DNA from: Apophysomyces variabilis
Taxonomy: Eukaryota > Mucoromycota > Mucoromycetes > Mucorales > Mucoraceae
NCBI GenBank assembly: GCA_002749535.1
Contig: MZZL01000076.1
Coordinates: 253,532 to 317,531 of the forward strand
Direction: 5' to 3'
Length of the DNA stretch: 64,000 bases
The translations under genes and the position numbers were made by a program. Numbering within the stretch: the stretch's first letter is position 1; the number at the start of each line of letters is the position of its first letter. Positions 11,743 through 22,975 of this stretch are shown here, piece after piece. The notes under the pieces were generated by a model, which had not been told where the DNA came from, searched no databases, and was given only the letters and a program-made list of their open reading frames with translations.

Positions 11743-12419
11743 ATGCTGAATGAGGATACTGACTTCACTTCCTTCCATTCTTCCTTGAGACCCACCATGA
11801 AGGGTGTTTCTCCATCATGCATTCCCGCAACAACAATAACTATTCTTTCTAACGTAAGTAAGCTTATCTTTCTTGTTCTCCATTTCCATATTGAACGTGG
11901 CGAATCCAACAGACAGGGATCCTAGTGACATGTGCCACCGCATTGACCAATATTTATTCTCGATCCTTGCATGTTGCCTATTTCACAGTGGGCGCTGTTC
12001 TTTCGGTCCTGCTCACGAAGCTCTTGAAACGCTTGTTCCGGCAGCCTCGTCCTACTGTTTCCACAAAACATGGAAGAAGCCATGGGATGCCCTCGTCTCA
12101 TTCCCAAGCAGTGGCTTTCTTCTCAACCTACATTCACTGTGCGCTCACATCGTCACCTGCCACTTTGTCTCCGGTAGCATGTGCCTTCGTTGCCTTTTGT
12201 CATATATTTGCCGTTGCAGTGATCTGGTCGCGTGTATGGTTAGGACATCATACCCTGCCACAGGTAGCAGTGGGCGCTCTCCTTGGATTCGCAACGGGCT
12301 ACGGATGGTTTTTGTTATGGGAATTCTGGGTGTCCGAATACAGGGCATTACATGGAGATGATGTCCTCAAGTATGCGATCCTGTTCTCACAATATGCGCG
12401 GTGTCGCCTACTCGCTTAA
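11743..12419 (+). CDS. PAP2-family phosphatase, dolichyldiphosphatase-like
   Basis: Two exons (11743-11853, 11913-12419; 59-nt intron with GTAAGT donor) give 205 residues. The three PAP2 phosphatase signatures are present: KLLKRLFRQPRP, HGMPSSHSQ and SRVWLGHHTLPQ. Several hydrophobic membrane segments surround them, with ALLGFATGYGWFLLWEF after the third motif. The PSSHSQ and SRV..HT.PQ pattern fits the Cax4/DOLPP1 group, which recycles dolichyl diphosphate in the ER lumen for N-glycosylation, but other lipid phosphate phosphatases remain possible. The N-terminus encoded by exon 1 is less certain than the catalytic exon. It lies 355 bp after the phosphodiesterase stop, on the same strand. Confidence 0.72.
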
Positions 12420-12999
12420 ACTCATACACTCTCCATCTTAGTATCTCGTTGTCATTGAGTAATTACCCCACGGTATCTTTGTATCAAAAGCATGTAAAAT
12501 CACCACCTTTTTAAGCTTCATTTACCCTTTGTTTTTCCGTTTATATGTATAATAGAATTGAAATATATTTCTTCTTGTGTTGCATTAAATGAGGCAAAAG
12601 CACAAGACAATGGCAAAATTGAAAACTATCTGATGTCCAAAAACGGTTAGGACATTGATCAAAGCCTAGTTGTCCACGAAAAAGGGCTCCGAGATGACAT
12701 ACAGAATAATTTATAGTACAAAAAGATGAATCAATATTTGACATAGTCAATGGTTGTTGATGAGATTATTTACATGTTCTATGATTTTGATCAATGCAGT
12801 ATTAGATTTTATGCAATGATTATGCTGATTCATGCAGGTATCCAATAAAGAGTATAAGACGTTGCGATCATATGGGTTCCTATTCCATAAAAAACTGGAT
12901 CTTAGTCTGCTTTCCATGTTTCCTAATGGCTTACCTTCGAGCGGAACAATAAGTTACTGTCAAGGTGGTATTAGGATCAATGGCCATTCCGTCAATCTT
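12420..12999. other. Convergent intergenic region, nothing recognised
   Basis: 3' regions of two convergent genes; AT-rich with no coding frame or RNA gene that can be supported. Confidence 0.55.
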
Positions 13000-15677
13000 T
13001 TATGGTCCGTTAGCTACAATGCATCCGTACGTGAGAAATCTTTTTACCATTGAAATCAAGTCCTCGTCATTCCATGGTAATAATGCTACTAATGCGTATA
13101 TCATGCAGACGGCAACAATAACGTTTCCATTGAATACATCGCGCCATGTGCTTGAAAACAGATGGACCAGCTCCTTTGGGTCTCTGTTCTGACAACCTGC
13201 AAAAAAAACCTGTTTAGCGCAAATAGGCCTAAAAAGCTATAAACGATGGGTATTACTTTTCAGTGCTTGTAGCCAACTCTCAAAGTCAGCAATAGCTTCT
13301 GCAGTCCGTCTATCTTCAGATGGACAAATCAACCAGCCAAGGTATGACAAGACATGATCCATCTAAATCGAGAAAAAAAATATCAATTCCAAGTCCCTTT
13401 CTTCCTTTTCTATTTTCTCTTATTTACGTCGTAAACCCACTTGTCTTGCGAAAGACACCATTCAACCAGAAATAAGGTGCATTTTTGAACAAAATCTGGG
13501 AAAAGGAGTGTTGCTAACCAGGCTTCATTCCTTCGAACGTCGACACTTTGGCATGAGCCACCGTATATATAGGAATTCAACGCGCTTTCCGTTTCTTGAC
13601 ATCTTTCCGCAGTATCCAGATCCTCCATCTCCATACCATACAGTAGGGACATAGCCTTGCTTAATGCCGAAGGGAAATACTACATTTCTCTTTTAGAATA
13701 CAAGGGCATTCATGAAAAAAGTACATACGTTGTAAATGAGGGTCTTTTCAATGCCGTCCAAGTTTCCATGCAATTCCACTTGTACCAAGTGAGATACATT
13801 GTACCATACACGTAGGATTCGCCAATCGCCAATTGATACGAGCCATTGAGCTATTTGTCGGAAGGATTTGTAAAATACAACCGGCTCCTTAAGAAACCCT
13901 TGAATCAGTTTTCTTTCCTTCATAAGATGCCGCAGCTGCTCTGAAGAAGACCACGTTGAGCTACTAGCGAACTCTTTCAAAAACGCCACAAGCTCAATCG
14001 TCATGACACTATCAAACAAAATCCACAAACTTTGGCCAAGCGCAAAGTCAGTGCTACACTTTTCTCGTATCCTACTGCACTCACTTGGTCTGAACGGACA
14101 GCGGCCAGTCCATGTATTTTTTCCATAATCCATCAGTACTCTCATCATGATGTCGTTGCAATAAGCAACGTTCAAACCGATCGGAAAAGGGTGATAACGC
14201 CTTTATGTCCAAGTACATAGCTTGATTCTCATCGATTTCTCCTTCTATTCGAGCTTTCCCGTAGAATTCGCTTTTGATGCTATCCAGCAACTGTACACCG
14301 CCAGTGACCAACTTTTCGATCAATTCACTAGCATTCACTTCATGGACAAACATCATGCTACGATCTATCAAACATCGAAGCGTCTGTACCTGCATGACAT
14401 GTGTTATAAAATTCAATGACATGAATTAATCATGCACGGTTCGGTGATTTGCACTAAGGTTTTTTTGACTCACATTCAATGTACCCTTCTGTAACCGCAG
14501 ATCAATCATCGCTGTGACATGGTTGATCTGCTGTACAGTCCATTGTTCGTTCGCAACGATCTGCATGTCTTTCAATGACTCCTTGGATTCCGTTTTTGCC
14601 GCATAGATCAATCGCCGAAGACGATTCACGCACCAGATCGTTGATCTGTTGGTTGTCACAAAAAGAAAGTTAGTAAAACACGTCGATCAAGAATCCCAAT
14701 CTTTGACATTCCACCTTGCTTGTTTATCTGTCGCTTGATTGATCGATGCTTCAAACTTGCTATACTCTAGCAAACAGCAGACAAGCATACGTGCTATCTC
14801 TCGACGATAACCAATAAAAGGATGAATCTTTGGTTCGCTTTAAACGTCAGCTCGCACTTTGGATCCTGCAACGCTTTTCTTCTATGATTACCGATGCCGC
14901 AGTTAAAAGAGGTCCAACATGAGGATATATTAATGCGCATTCTTGTACTGTCTGGCATTGTTGTAATAACTGTAAAAGAGAGGTCGGTTGCTTTTTTAGT
15001 TCACGCGTTCCACTGGGTCACTTCCTGAGGTCGTGTCACCTGCAGCAGTTCAGTCAGAAAGTGGAGCAAGAAGATCTCGTCGTCAAGTATCTCTGTTATG
15101 TCACAGCGGGTGTTGTTGTCTAGCTCATGGTCGTGTTGCGATCGTCTAACGATTCGCTCGAATCGATCCCAATCCATGAGCTGAACCTACGCTTTTCAAT
15201 AAATGACCTTGGTCTCAAAAGGGAGATGGGGCGATTTAGGCAAAATTGACTTTCCGACCTTCAAAATCCTCCTCGGCAATGAGCTGCGTGTCACAGGGAA
15301 TCAGAACATCTTTACTTGGGAAATTCAGTGGTAAAGAAAGTGCTCAAAATCACATATAACAGGCTTTTGCATGTACTTTGTTACCGTTCGCAAAGAATTT
15401 GCCTTGGTTAAAAGAATAATTTGTGCTGACTAGGAATCCAAATGACCTGCGGGACTCTCAGTAAAGACAAGAATAATCATGGTGCCCACTTATATTATCT
15501 CTTCCAGAAAAGCAGTTGCTTAAGCAACACACAATAGTATTGCATATCAGTACGAAGAAAATACGGTTTTGCGTCCACTGGATGACCAAGGTCACGCAAG
15601 TAAAATGATGCTCCCATGTAACCACGGCTAGTCACGACGCCCACTTGTTTATTGTCAGGGCAAAATTGCCCATTCAT
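13000..15677 (-). CDS. Unrecognised 658-residue helical protein, 12 exons
   Basis: Exons 15677-15533, 15429-15385, 15342-15251, 15186-15040, 14969-14892, 14827-14715, 14645-14474, 14389-14085, 14053-13729, 13679-13428, 13362-13257 and 13196-13000 join in one frame. The protein begins MNGQFCPDNKQVGVV and ends TYGCIVANGP. It is Leu/Glu-rich and looks mainly helical (for example LHFLTELLQLLQQCQ and YRREIARMLVCCLLEYSKF), with a hydrophobic stretch near the C-terminus (NVIVAVCMIYALVALLPW). No catalytic motif or zinc-binding cluster is visible. The family is not recognised; a large helical scaffold such as the C-terminal part of Mms22/Mus7-type proteins is only a guess. The intron at 14054-14084 is 31 nt (GTGAGT...GTGTAG), and both flanking frames need it. 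The donor after 15251 (GTCAAT) is weak. Confidence 0.6.
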
Positions 15678-15864
15678 GGACACAAAAGTTTATTTAGAGA
15701 GTAGCGTAGAATAGCATTCAATAAAGCAGTACACATATTGCACTTCTCAATATGTTTTACGAAGCCATATTAGATATGATCCGTCTCTAACAGTTACTTA
15801 AACTGTTCTGCTGCGTGGGCGGCGGGGCGTCTCCCGTATACACCGCACCTGGTGTCTTTGTATC

Positions 15865-18205
15865 TTAAGATGCATGTACTGTGGAACGTGCATATTGTCT
15901 CCATGCGGGTGCTGCCATGCCATCGTCCGAATCTCGCGTATTCGATCGATTGCTTTTCTCCGGCTCTTTCTTGTCTAAATTATGGAGGGCTGTTTCGCTT
16001 GCTGCATTCCGATGGATCTCGGTGTCTATGGGACGATGAATGAACTAAGCTTTCCACGAAGAAAGCTACTTACGGGAGGTTGTATTTATGGATTGCTTGT
16101 TTTCAGTCGCAGCGAGAACGGTGCCTGCATCATTCTCAATCATCACGGTCTCAGAAAGGACGCGAGATGGCATGTGTTCTACAGCGTCTGCATCCGATGT
16201 CGACTTCTTGTCACTGTCGATATTCACACTGCTTGAACGATTATTCACGTATGGCGTGGCAGTAGAATCGGGCTTTGCTTGAGCGTTTGATATCGCTCCG
16301 CTATGAGTGGTATACTGCCGCCATGCTGCTGCAGCCATGCCATCATCATTCTCTCGGTCTCTCTGAAGCTGGTTTCTCCAGTCCATTTTCGGTCGCTGAG
16401 TCGTTGTATGCATTGAACCATCAGCTATTACTGCAGATAATAAGACATCTGAAGCACTTGAATCAACGTGCGGCATTTCTGCTATTGAAGTAGACTGTTG
16501 CCATGCATATGTAACCGACCTTTCACCGGTGCTGCCCGTCGTTTGGAACTCATCATGCCATCCCGATCGATGAAGTTGTTTTTCATACGTTGACGTCAGC
16601 GTATCAGCGTGAATATCTGACTCTGCTCGCATAGAACCAGGTATTATTGCTTCTCGTTGATCATTGCTGGCGGGTGCCGTTGCATTTTCGGTGTTGGATC
16701 CGATATTAACTGAGCTAAACATTTCATTCTCGTCTTGGAATCCAGTGTGGTCCGTAGCCTCTCCGGTATCTGTTTTCAAGCGTTCATTCACTTCAATTTG
16801 TTCTTTCGGAGTAGGTAATCTCTTCTCAGGTGCGCTTGCTAGATCAACATCAGCAGCAGACTGACTATCTGACCTGTTATTTGTCGAACGTCCAGATGAT
16901 ATTTCGTTGGGTTTCCCTGTATCAAACGATGGCTTACTCGATTGGTCCAGATTAGCCAATTTTGAGGGTTTCCCTATTAAGGTATCAGCCTCTTTTGTAC
17001 GATCAAGCTGTCTAAAGGTCGTCACCTGATATACTAGTTTTCCTTACTCCCAAGTGTCGAGACACGGCTGTTTTGAGATCGATCTTGGGTCGTAGAGGCG
17101 CTCTCCTCCTTCCAACAGCGGTATCTTTTGGTTTGTTACTTAGATCGGCTTCTAACGCAGTTTGATCTTTCACTTGGACATTTACATCTTCTGGATTCAC
17201 ATCTGAATTAGCTGGTTTTATATTTGGGTGCTTCACTTCGACATCTGCATTGTTCGTTCCGTCATTTGGGCCAGCAGGCGTCGTATCTGCATCTCCAGTT
17301 TTAATATCTGTATCCGCTGCTTTTGGGTTGGAATGTACTTCTTCGCCATCCTTCACGCTTGTCTCATCCCTAGTCTCATCCCTTGTCTCACCCGAGTCCA
17401 ATGTTTTGCTTTCCATTACTTTTGGTTCATCCACTGAATCTTCTAGTATGGCATTTGAACCCGTCTCTTTAACATCTGTTTCCTTTGTCTCATCCGTTAA
17501 TTTTTCCAATCTTCGATCCGAATCCGCTGTTTGAACATGGGCTATCTCTAGTTCGCTAGCTGAAATTTCTAGCTTTGTTTCTGAATTCGTAGTTCTAATG
17601 CCTTGATTCGCCGTTCTGGTATCCATATCTTCCGAATTGGACGTGCGTAAAGTCTTCGCAGAGTCAGTGACAGGCTCAGAGCGTCTCCAACTTCGACAAC
17701 TGTCGATATCAACAAGTGCATGTGGTATCACCTTGTTTTGCCGTTGTGGTTGGCGGTGCTGGCGCTCATGGCGCTCATGGCTACGAACTTGTTCTCTCTC
17801 ACTGCTACCAGCCAATGCACTGATAGCTTGCCAAGCGAGACTGCTCCCAACCCTCCTTTGACCTCTATCCTCCTCCTGCTTCATTCGTGTAAAGCTAGTA
17901 TCTCTGAGTTTCGTCACAGCTGGAGTGGTCCGCTTAAAGGAAGGCGGATTTAACAGCTCGTCTTCTTCTACCATGTCAGCCCACGATTTAGAGGGCTGGC
18001 TTGTCTTTTCCTCGCTAATGAACACATCAATGTTTGATCTTCCACTGATTTCATGGAGAATTTCTCTTTCGGTGATTTCAGATGATGCATCTCCTGCTTC
18101 AGTTCGATTTGCTGCAATGCGACGTTCTTCTTCCTCTTCTTCTTCTTCAATCATGTCTGCCCATGATTTCGACGATGTTTCCATGGGAGCACTATTTGAA
18201 ACCAT
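15865..18205 (-). CDS. Low-complexity Ser/Thr/Asp-rich protein with repeated SWADM and WRQY motifs
   Basis: Starts at ATG 18205. Two long frames, plus a last exon 15974-15865 after a 99-nt intron (15975-16073, GTAAGT donor), make about 733-739 residues. The first frame runs into a stop near 17012; it joins the second if a 40-nt (17026-17065) or 22-nt (17026-17047) intron is removed. The protein is largely disordered (Asp, Glu, Ser, Thr, Asn). Two near-identical motifs occur near the N-terminus: SKSWADMIEEEEEEEE and SKSWADMVEEDE. Two more occur near the C-terminus: DDGMAAAAWRQY and DDGMAAPAWRQY, the second encoded by the last exon, which supports that splice. Such short Trp-acidic motifs often mediate protein binding, but no partner can be named. 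Family not recognised. Confidence 0.6.
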
Positions 18206-19279
18206 AGTTTCAAAATATGGAAAAAAGAGTGGTGCTCAAAGCTGGGCTGCAAGTATTTTTTATGGTTAATCTTCGAGCTCGCTGGGTCGAAAATGACCCC
18301 AGCTATATTCACTAATGCAGCAATATTACTAGAAGTAGTGTGCATTCTTATTCAGCAGGAAGAAGTACCGAGCTTTGTCGCTAGACTTGTAACTTTTTTT
18401 GCTCTTTCATGCGTAGCATCCAGCATCAGTAACGGCACGTTTGCAGGAAGTGTGGACCTTAAAATTAGTATTAGTTAGCTGCGCATAGTTTAACACTATT
18501 GCGAGCACCTTTTTGTATGCCAAAACTGGTCTCTAAACGGGTGTCAGACACGCTGGCCTTTTGCTATTTTCTGAAAAACTGTTTATTGAATACTCTTTTA
18601 CGCTCATCCGAACATATGTCGCTTCGAAGCAAGTGGAAGTCTGCTTAATAGGTAGTAGCAGTGCTATGCACCAGTAGAAAATATTATGAAATAGGCGCCA
18701 ATAAATGATTTAAGTTCTCTTTTTTTGCGTCGCTGACTGATTGCTAATCAAGGAACCCTTTGAGCAAAAGAACGTCTTGATTCGTCGCATAAAAGCGGGA
18801 GTATTTCAACAGAAATTCTGACTCAGAGCTTGTTATGTCAAAAGAAGAATTTAGAATTTGACAAGTATCCTTGTTGGGTATAGCATGGTATCCAAAACTT
18901 TAATTAATGTGTATAGCACTTTAGGAATTTTAGTGTGCAAATCAAGTGCAAAAGTATGAATGTTCGAGTGATAACTTCCTCTGAATATCTGTTTTCAGTA
19001 TCGGTGAGCCAATATGAACTATATGGGTTTGACACACACACAAAACGGTAAAAAAAAGTATTTTTTTTGGGAAGGCTGCTTTGATCAGCGTGCCTAGTCT
19101 TATTGGATCAGTTAAAATACTACTACTTGACTAAGTTAGAAAAGACATTATGGTGAGAAAAGGGTATTCTACAAGAAGAAAAGTTAAGTTTAAGAAAAAG
19201 AATAAAGAAGCATACGCAGAAGAAACAAACTCGTCTCTTAATTGCTCGATATGATGATGCAGAAACATAAAAAGCTTGC
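18206..19279. other. Intergenic, no gene supported
   Basis: Upstream of the SWADM gene and downstream of SVF1. A short minus-strand coding-like stretch near 18370-18480 (LMLDATHERAKKVTSLATKL) has no start or partner exon and is not called. The rest is AT-rich. Confidence 0.5.
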
Positions 19280-20539
19280 TTAAAATCCAGACACAAAAAC
19301 TAGCTCTTGGAAACATTTGCCTTCTACTTCCACCTTTTCATCGCCCACCACAATCTCAGCTGTAGCAGTGTCAAGCCATTGGTAAATGTAAGGCTTCACC
19401 ACAAAAGTCTGGACAAGCTTCTTGAGGAACCAAGGGATTTCTGCCAACACATCGATCTTATCAACAAGGTTCTTAATGTCAACAACCATTGTAATCGACA
19501 CGTCCTTTGTCTCTTCATTTTCTTCTTCTGCAATAGTCTTTCCGCGCCAAGTCAGCTTGATCTTTCGTGGAATATCATACTGAGTATCGGGATCCTTTTG
19601 AAGGTCAAGCAATTCCACGTGATTGTCGACGGAGACGCAAATAAGCTTGTCGTTCAATACCAGCGAACCTTGATTAATTTCAATGGCACCGTACTGTTTG
19701 GTGGTTTGAAACTGCATCATGGACAAAGCTGTACCAGGTGCTTGGAAATTGACAAAATTCCAGTTAGACGCAATCAATTGTGGTTGCATGCCCTGAATAG
19801 CGTGAATAAACATTCCGTCCCCTTCAACCTCGTGAAGAATTTTTTCAACGATAAAGGTCCCCTTGGCTTGTGCTCGAGGCCAGAACTTGTGTGAGACAAA
19901 CCCAGCAGAAGAACTTTGATCACCGCCAAGATAAGTCTTGCCCTCTCCAACCTTAAAACCACGATCAACGCGAGTGAAGTCTAGAGAAACGACCAATTCG
20001 GGATGAGTGATTTGGACCTGATACGTCGTTTGCGAAGGATCCAGAGTAATACTGAAATGGTCCGTCTTGACAGAGCGACGGTCAGCCGAGAGTTCAAACT
20101 TGGACATATTAATGTTCTTGAAAACATTGGTGTTCGTCTTTGGATCGTAGAAACGGAAAGTAAACGAGATGGTAGGATTCCAGATACTATCCAAGTTACA
20201 CTGAGGATATATCACACGACTATTTAGACTGTCATGCTCTTACCCAATATTGGAATGAATCAACTGAGCAAAGGCAAAACCACCATCTTTGGTCGTTACA
20301 TAAAACACCTGGTTCTCGGTTGATGAACCAGAGGCTAATGTCCATTTCAAATCGTTCTCATCCAGTTTACCATAGTACTGGCCGTTTTTAGCGGTGTCAG
20401 CGACGGTTTTGACAGCCTCAACTGTGGTGTTCAAGCCAGCCACATTGGAAACAGTACTTGTTATCTGGGAAACTGAGTATAAAAAATGAGTATAACAGAT
20501 AAGTTAAGTAGGTCATCAATACTCACACCAAGATGCCAT
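19280..20539 (-). CDS. SVF1: Svf1 family survival factor
   Basis: Three exons (20539-20527, 20472-20244, 20186-19280; introns 54 and 57 nt) give 382 residues. The first exon encodes only MASW and one extra base. The protein shows the Svf1 signatures: VFYVTTKDGGFAFAQLIHSN, then GEGKTYLGGDQSSSAGFVSHKFWPR, then GDGMFIHAIQGMQPQLIASNW with NFVNFQAPGTALSMMQF. These belong to two lipocalin-like halves. In yeast Svf1 supports survival under oxidative and cold stress and sphingolipid metabolism (ceramide handling at ER and Golgi); the same role is inferred. Compared with the yeast protein it is shorter, as in other fungi. Confidence 0.88.
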
Positions 20540-21723
20540 GGTGTGAAGTAAAAGAGAAGAAAAAGTGAGACGACTGAAGGAAAGAAAAAGTTCAGGTCGC
20601 CATTAAACAGAAAGCAGTCCTACCCAGCTTCACTTAAGGAAGAATATTTACCCGCCAGGAAAAAGTAAAGAGGCCATTACCCCTAACTAGTCCATGTCTT
20701 GCTGGCACTGAAGTGTTGGTTCCCAACGTGGGAAGACGTCAACTATTTAATTCATAGCCTGGAGAGCATACAAAACAGAATAGAACGCTCTTCATATCAG
20801 TATCCAAGAAGGTAAAGCATGCTATTCCGTTTAATGCTGATTTTCTGCGAGCGTGTTTCAACAGAAAACCAAGTTTGTCCTGATGATCAACCTTCGACAT
20901 CACCGCGCTTTTCCGCACGGACCTTTCACTTTAAGCACTCGGTTAATAGTTTAAACGGCCCGGATCGTTCGTAATGATTCTATCAAGAAAGACTCTAATT
21001 GCGTTGTGACCACAATCATGTTAGCTAGTCCAAATAATCATCTTTAGTAAAGGGCTAACGTGACAGTAATCACTTTCAGCTTCCTTTTATTGTCATTCAC
21101 TATAAAATTCTTCACTTGTTTTAGAAAAGGTGCTGATGACAGTCTTGTTTTAATCATCTATTACCTCTATCTTTTGAAGTAGCATTACTGTCCATTGATC
21201 GACGTTTTAATCAGTGTCCAGACTTTCTGTTAGCGTTGTCTTGTGGACTGAATCGGTTCTGAACTAAAACCATTTCAGCAAATGATACGAGCAGTCCCGA
21301 ATGACATACTCTTCTCTTTCCTTTCGTTTCAAAAGAGCTGCTTATCTTTAGTTTTCTTTATGCTATACCTCGGCGGGATGAGAGACAAACTGGATTTCGC
21401 TGCAATTCCTTCAATAAGGAACATTGGGGTAGATATACTAGCATGCAACAAGTCGAAATTACTTGCTCTGTTTACTCCTCGCGTGTATCCCTCGGGTACA
21501 TGGATATGGCGTCATTCAGGACTATGAAGCTTGAGCATGGCGCCATTGTCAAGCATTAGAAGGGTTAGGGAAGAGTTATAGCGCAAGTTGCAAGATGCAA
21601 AAGAATTTCGACACAATAGAAAGTATTACACGATGTTGATTACGTACACTACTGGATAGAAAATCTGCACACGTTGCAGGAACTGTTTTGAGATTTTTGT
21701 GGCTTCCGATTACTTGAACTATG

Positions 21724-21802
21724 CGACGTCTGTACGTCTTATATGTGATTTATACGATTTATACGACCTATGAGACTTTTTTGTCCCACAGTGTACAGAC
21801 GT
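21724..21802. repeat. Short inverted repeat sharing a 30-bp motif with 60650-60679
   Basis: ACGTCTGTAC near 21726 is inverted as GTACAGACGT near 21793. Just inside the right arm lies a CGACCTATGAGAC...TTTTTGTCCCACAGTG motif (21764-21793), repeated with one mismatch at 60650-60679. This looks like the end of a small dispersed element. Confidence 0.5.
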
Positions 21803-22744
21803 GATGATGATGATGATGTCTTGTCTGTGATTCTTCTGTTTTCGTTTCATGTATGGAAAAGAATCGAAACATATTTTCAAGGCAGGTAAATGCTCTGTAG
21901 ACTGAGTCTGTGTATTTCCAGTCTAACGAGCATGTTCTCTTTATTATGTTTAGGAATCTTTCTTCTTGAAGAAGCAGAGGAAATCCTATTCCTTCAATCC
22001 ACCCACCCTAGGCAGCCTCCATTTGCACAATAAACTAAGGCTGGATAACATCGACACAAACCAATACTCCTGCTCATGAGGAGCTAGATCTCCGATATTA
22101 TGGAAATATGGAAGATCAAGCCAGAAACAGGTGCTTACAGCAGATGCCTTGCGTATTTGAATTTTGAAAAGAGGCACTGGATCAAGCACTAGAAAAACCT
22201 AGCGGGAATTCTTATGGGCACGAAAACATGACAACAGCTACAGAACCAATGAATTACAAGCTGTTAAACTAGTAAAACCTATTCTTATGGACTAGCTTAC
22301 AAATTATACCAAATATAAACCAATCGTGCCCACGAATGAACGCAATCTGCTTTTTGTAAATACGTTGTTCCCATATTATGTAGTTCACTGCCGTTACTGG
22401 CCTTATTTGGTTTATCGCGCAATGGTGATATGCATACAAGGCTACTGATGCAATACTATTAAATAACTTAGGATTGCGAGAAGTCTGTCAGCTCTAATAA
22501 ACAACTGTGACCCACTTGCCTGACAGCCGGACAAAATTGTTCGATAGTGTTGAGATAAGCACGAAAGACAAAGTGGAGCAAATATTAGTCGAATGCTCAG
22601 GGTAAGCGAAAAACAAGATTGCTACAGATACTATGTGTCCTCAATTATTTACGTCGTACCTATGTATACCAATGCCGATACAGACCACACACACACACAA
22701 GAGGATTGTTTAGAATTATTACAATCTACTAGCCTGAACCCCCA

Positions 22745-22975
22745 AATAATGGATTGCCCGGCTAGCTTCGACAGAGATATTTGAGAAACGGCGTGTCATT
22801 GTCCAGCAATCAGTAGGAAAGAAGATAATCTTGGCGCCGACAGGAATGCGTGGCAGCATGTATTACTATATCGAACAAAGATCCGCAGTAGTCCCAAGGG
22901 ATTGGCAAGACTGGAAGTACTGGGTAAGGGCAATGGAGTTGCTATTGAAGTTGAAAGTAAGTCAGGCGTAAACAA
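22745..22975 (+). pseudogene. Coding-like remnant, unidentified
   Basis: An open frame of about 75 codons without a clear start reads like protein (EKRRVIVQQSVGKKIILAP, then VVPRDWQDWKYWVRAMELLL) but has no recognisable family, no partner exons and stops after about 22975. It may be a decayed transposon fragment. Evidence is only amino-acid composition. Confidence 0.25.

Noticed and set aside
17250..17534. Ser/Val/Phe-rich plus-strand ORFs opposite the SWADM gene
   Set aside because: Complement of Asp/Glu/Lys/Thr-rich coding sequence; no start context or conserved motif.
19307..19894. 195-codon plus-strand ORF opposite SVF1
   Set aside because: The minus strand encodes a clear Svf1 protein over the same bases.
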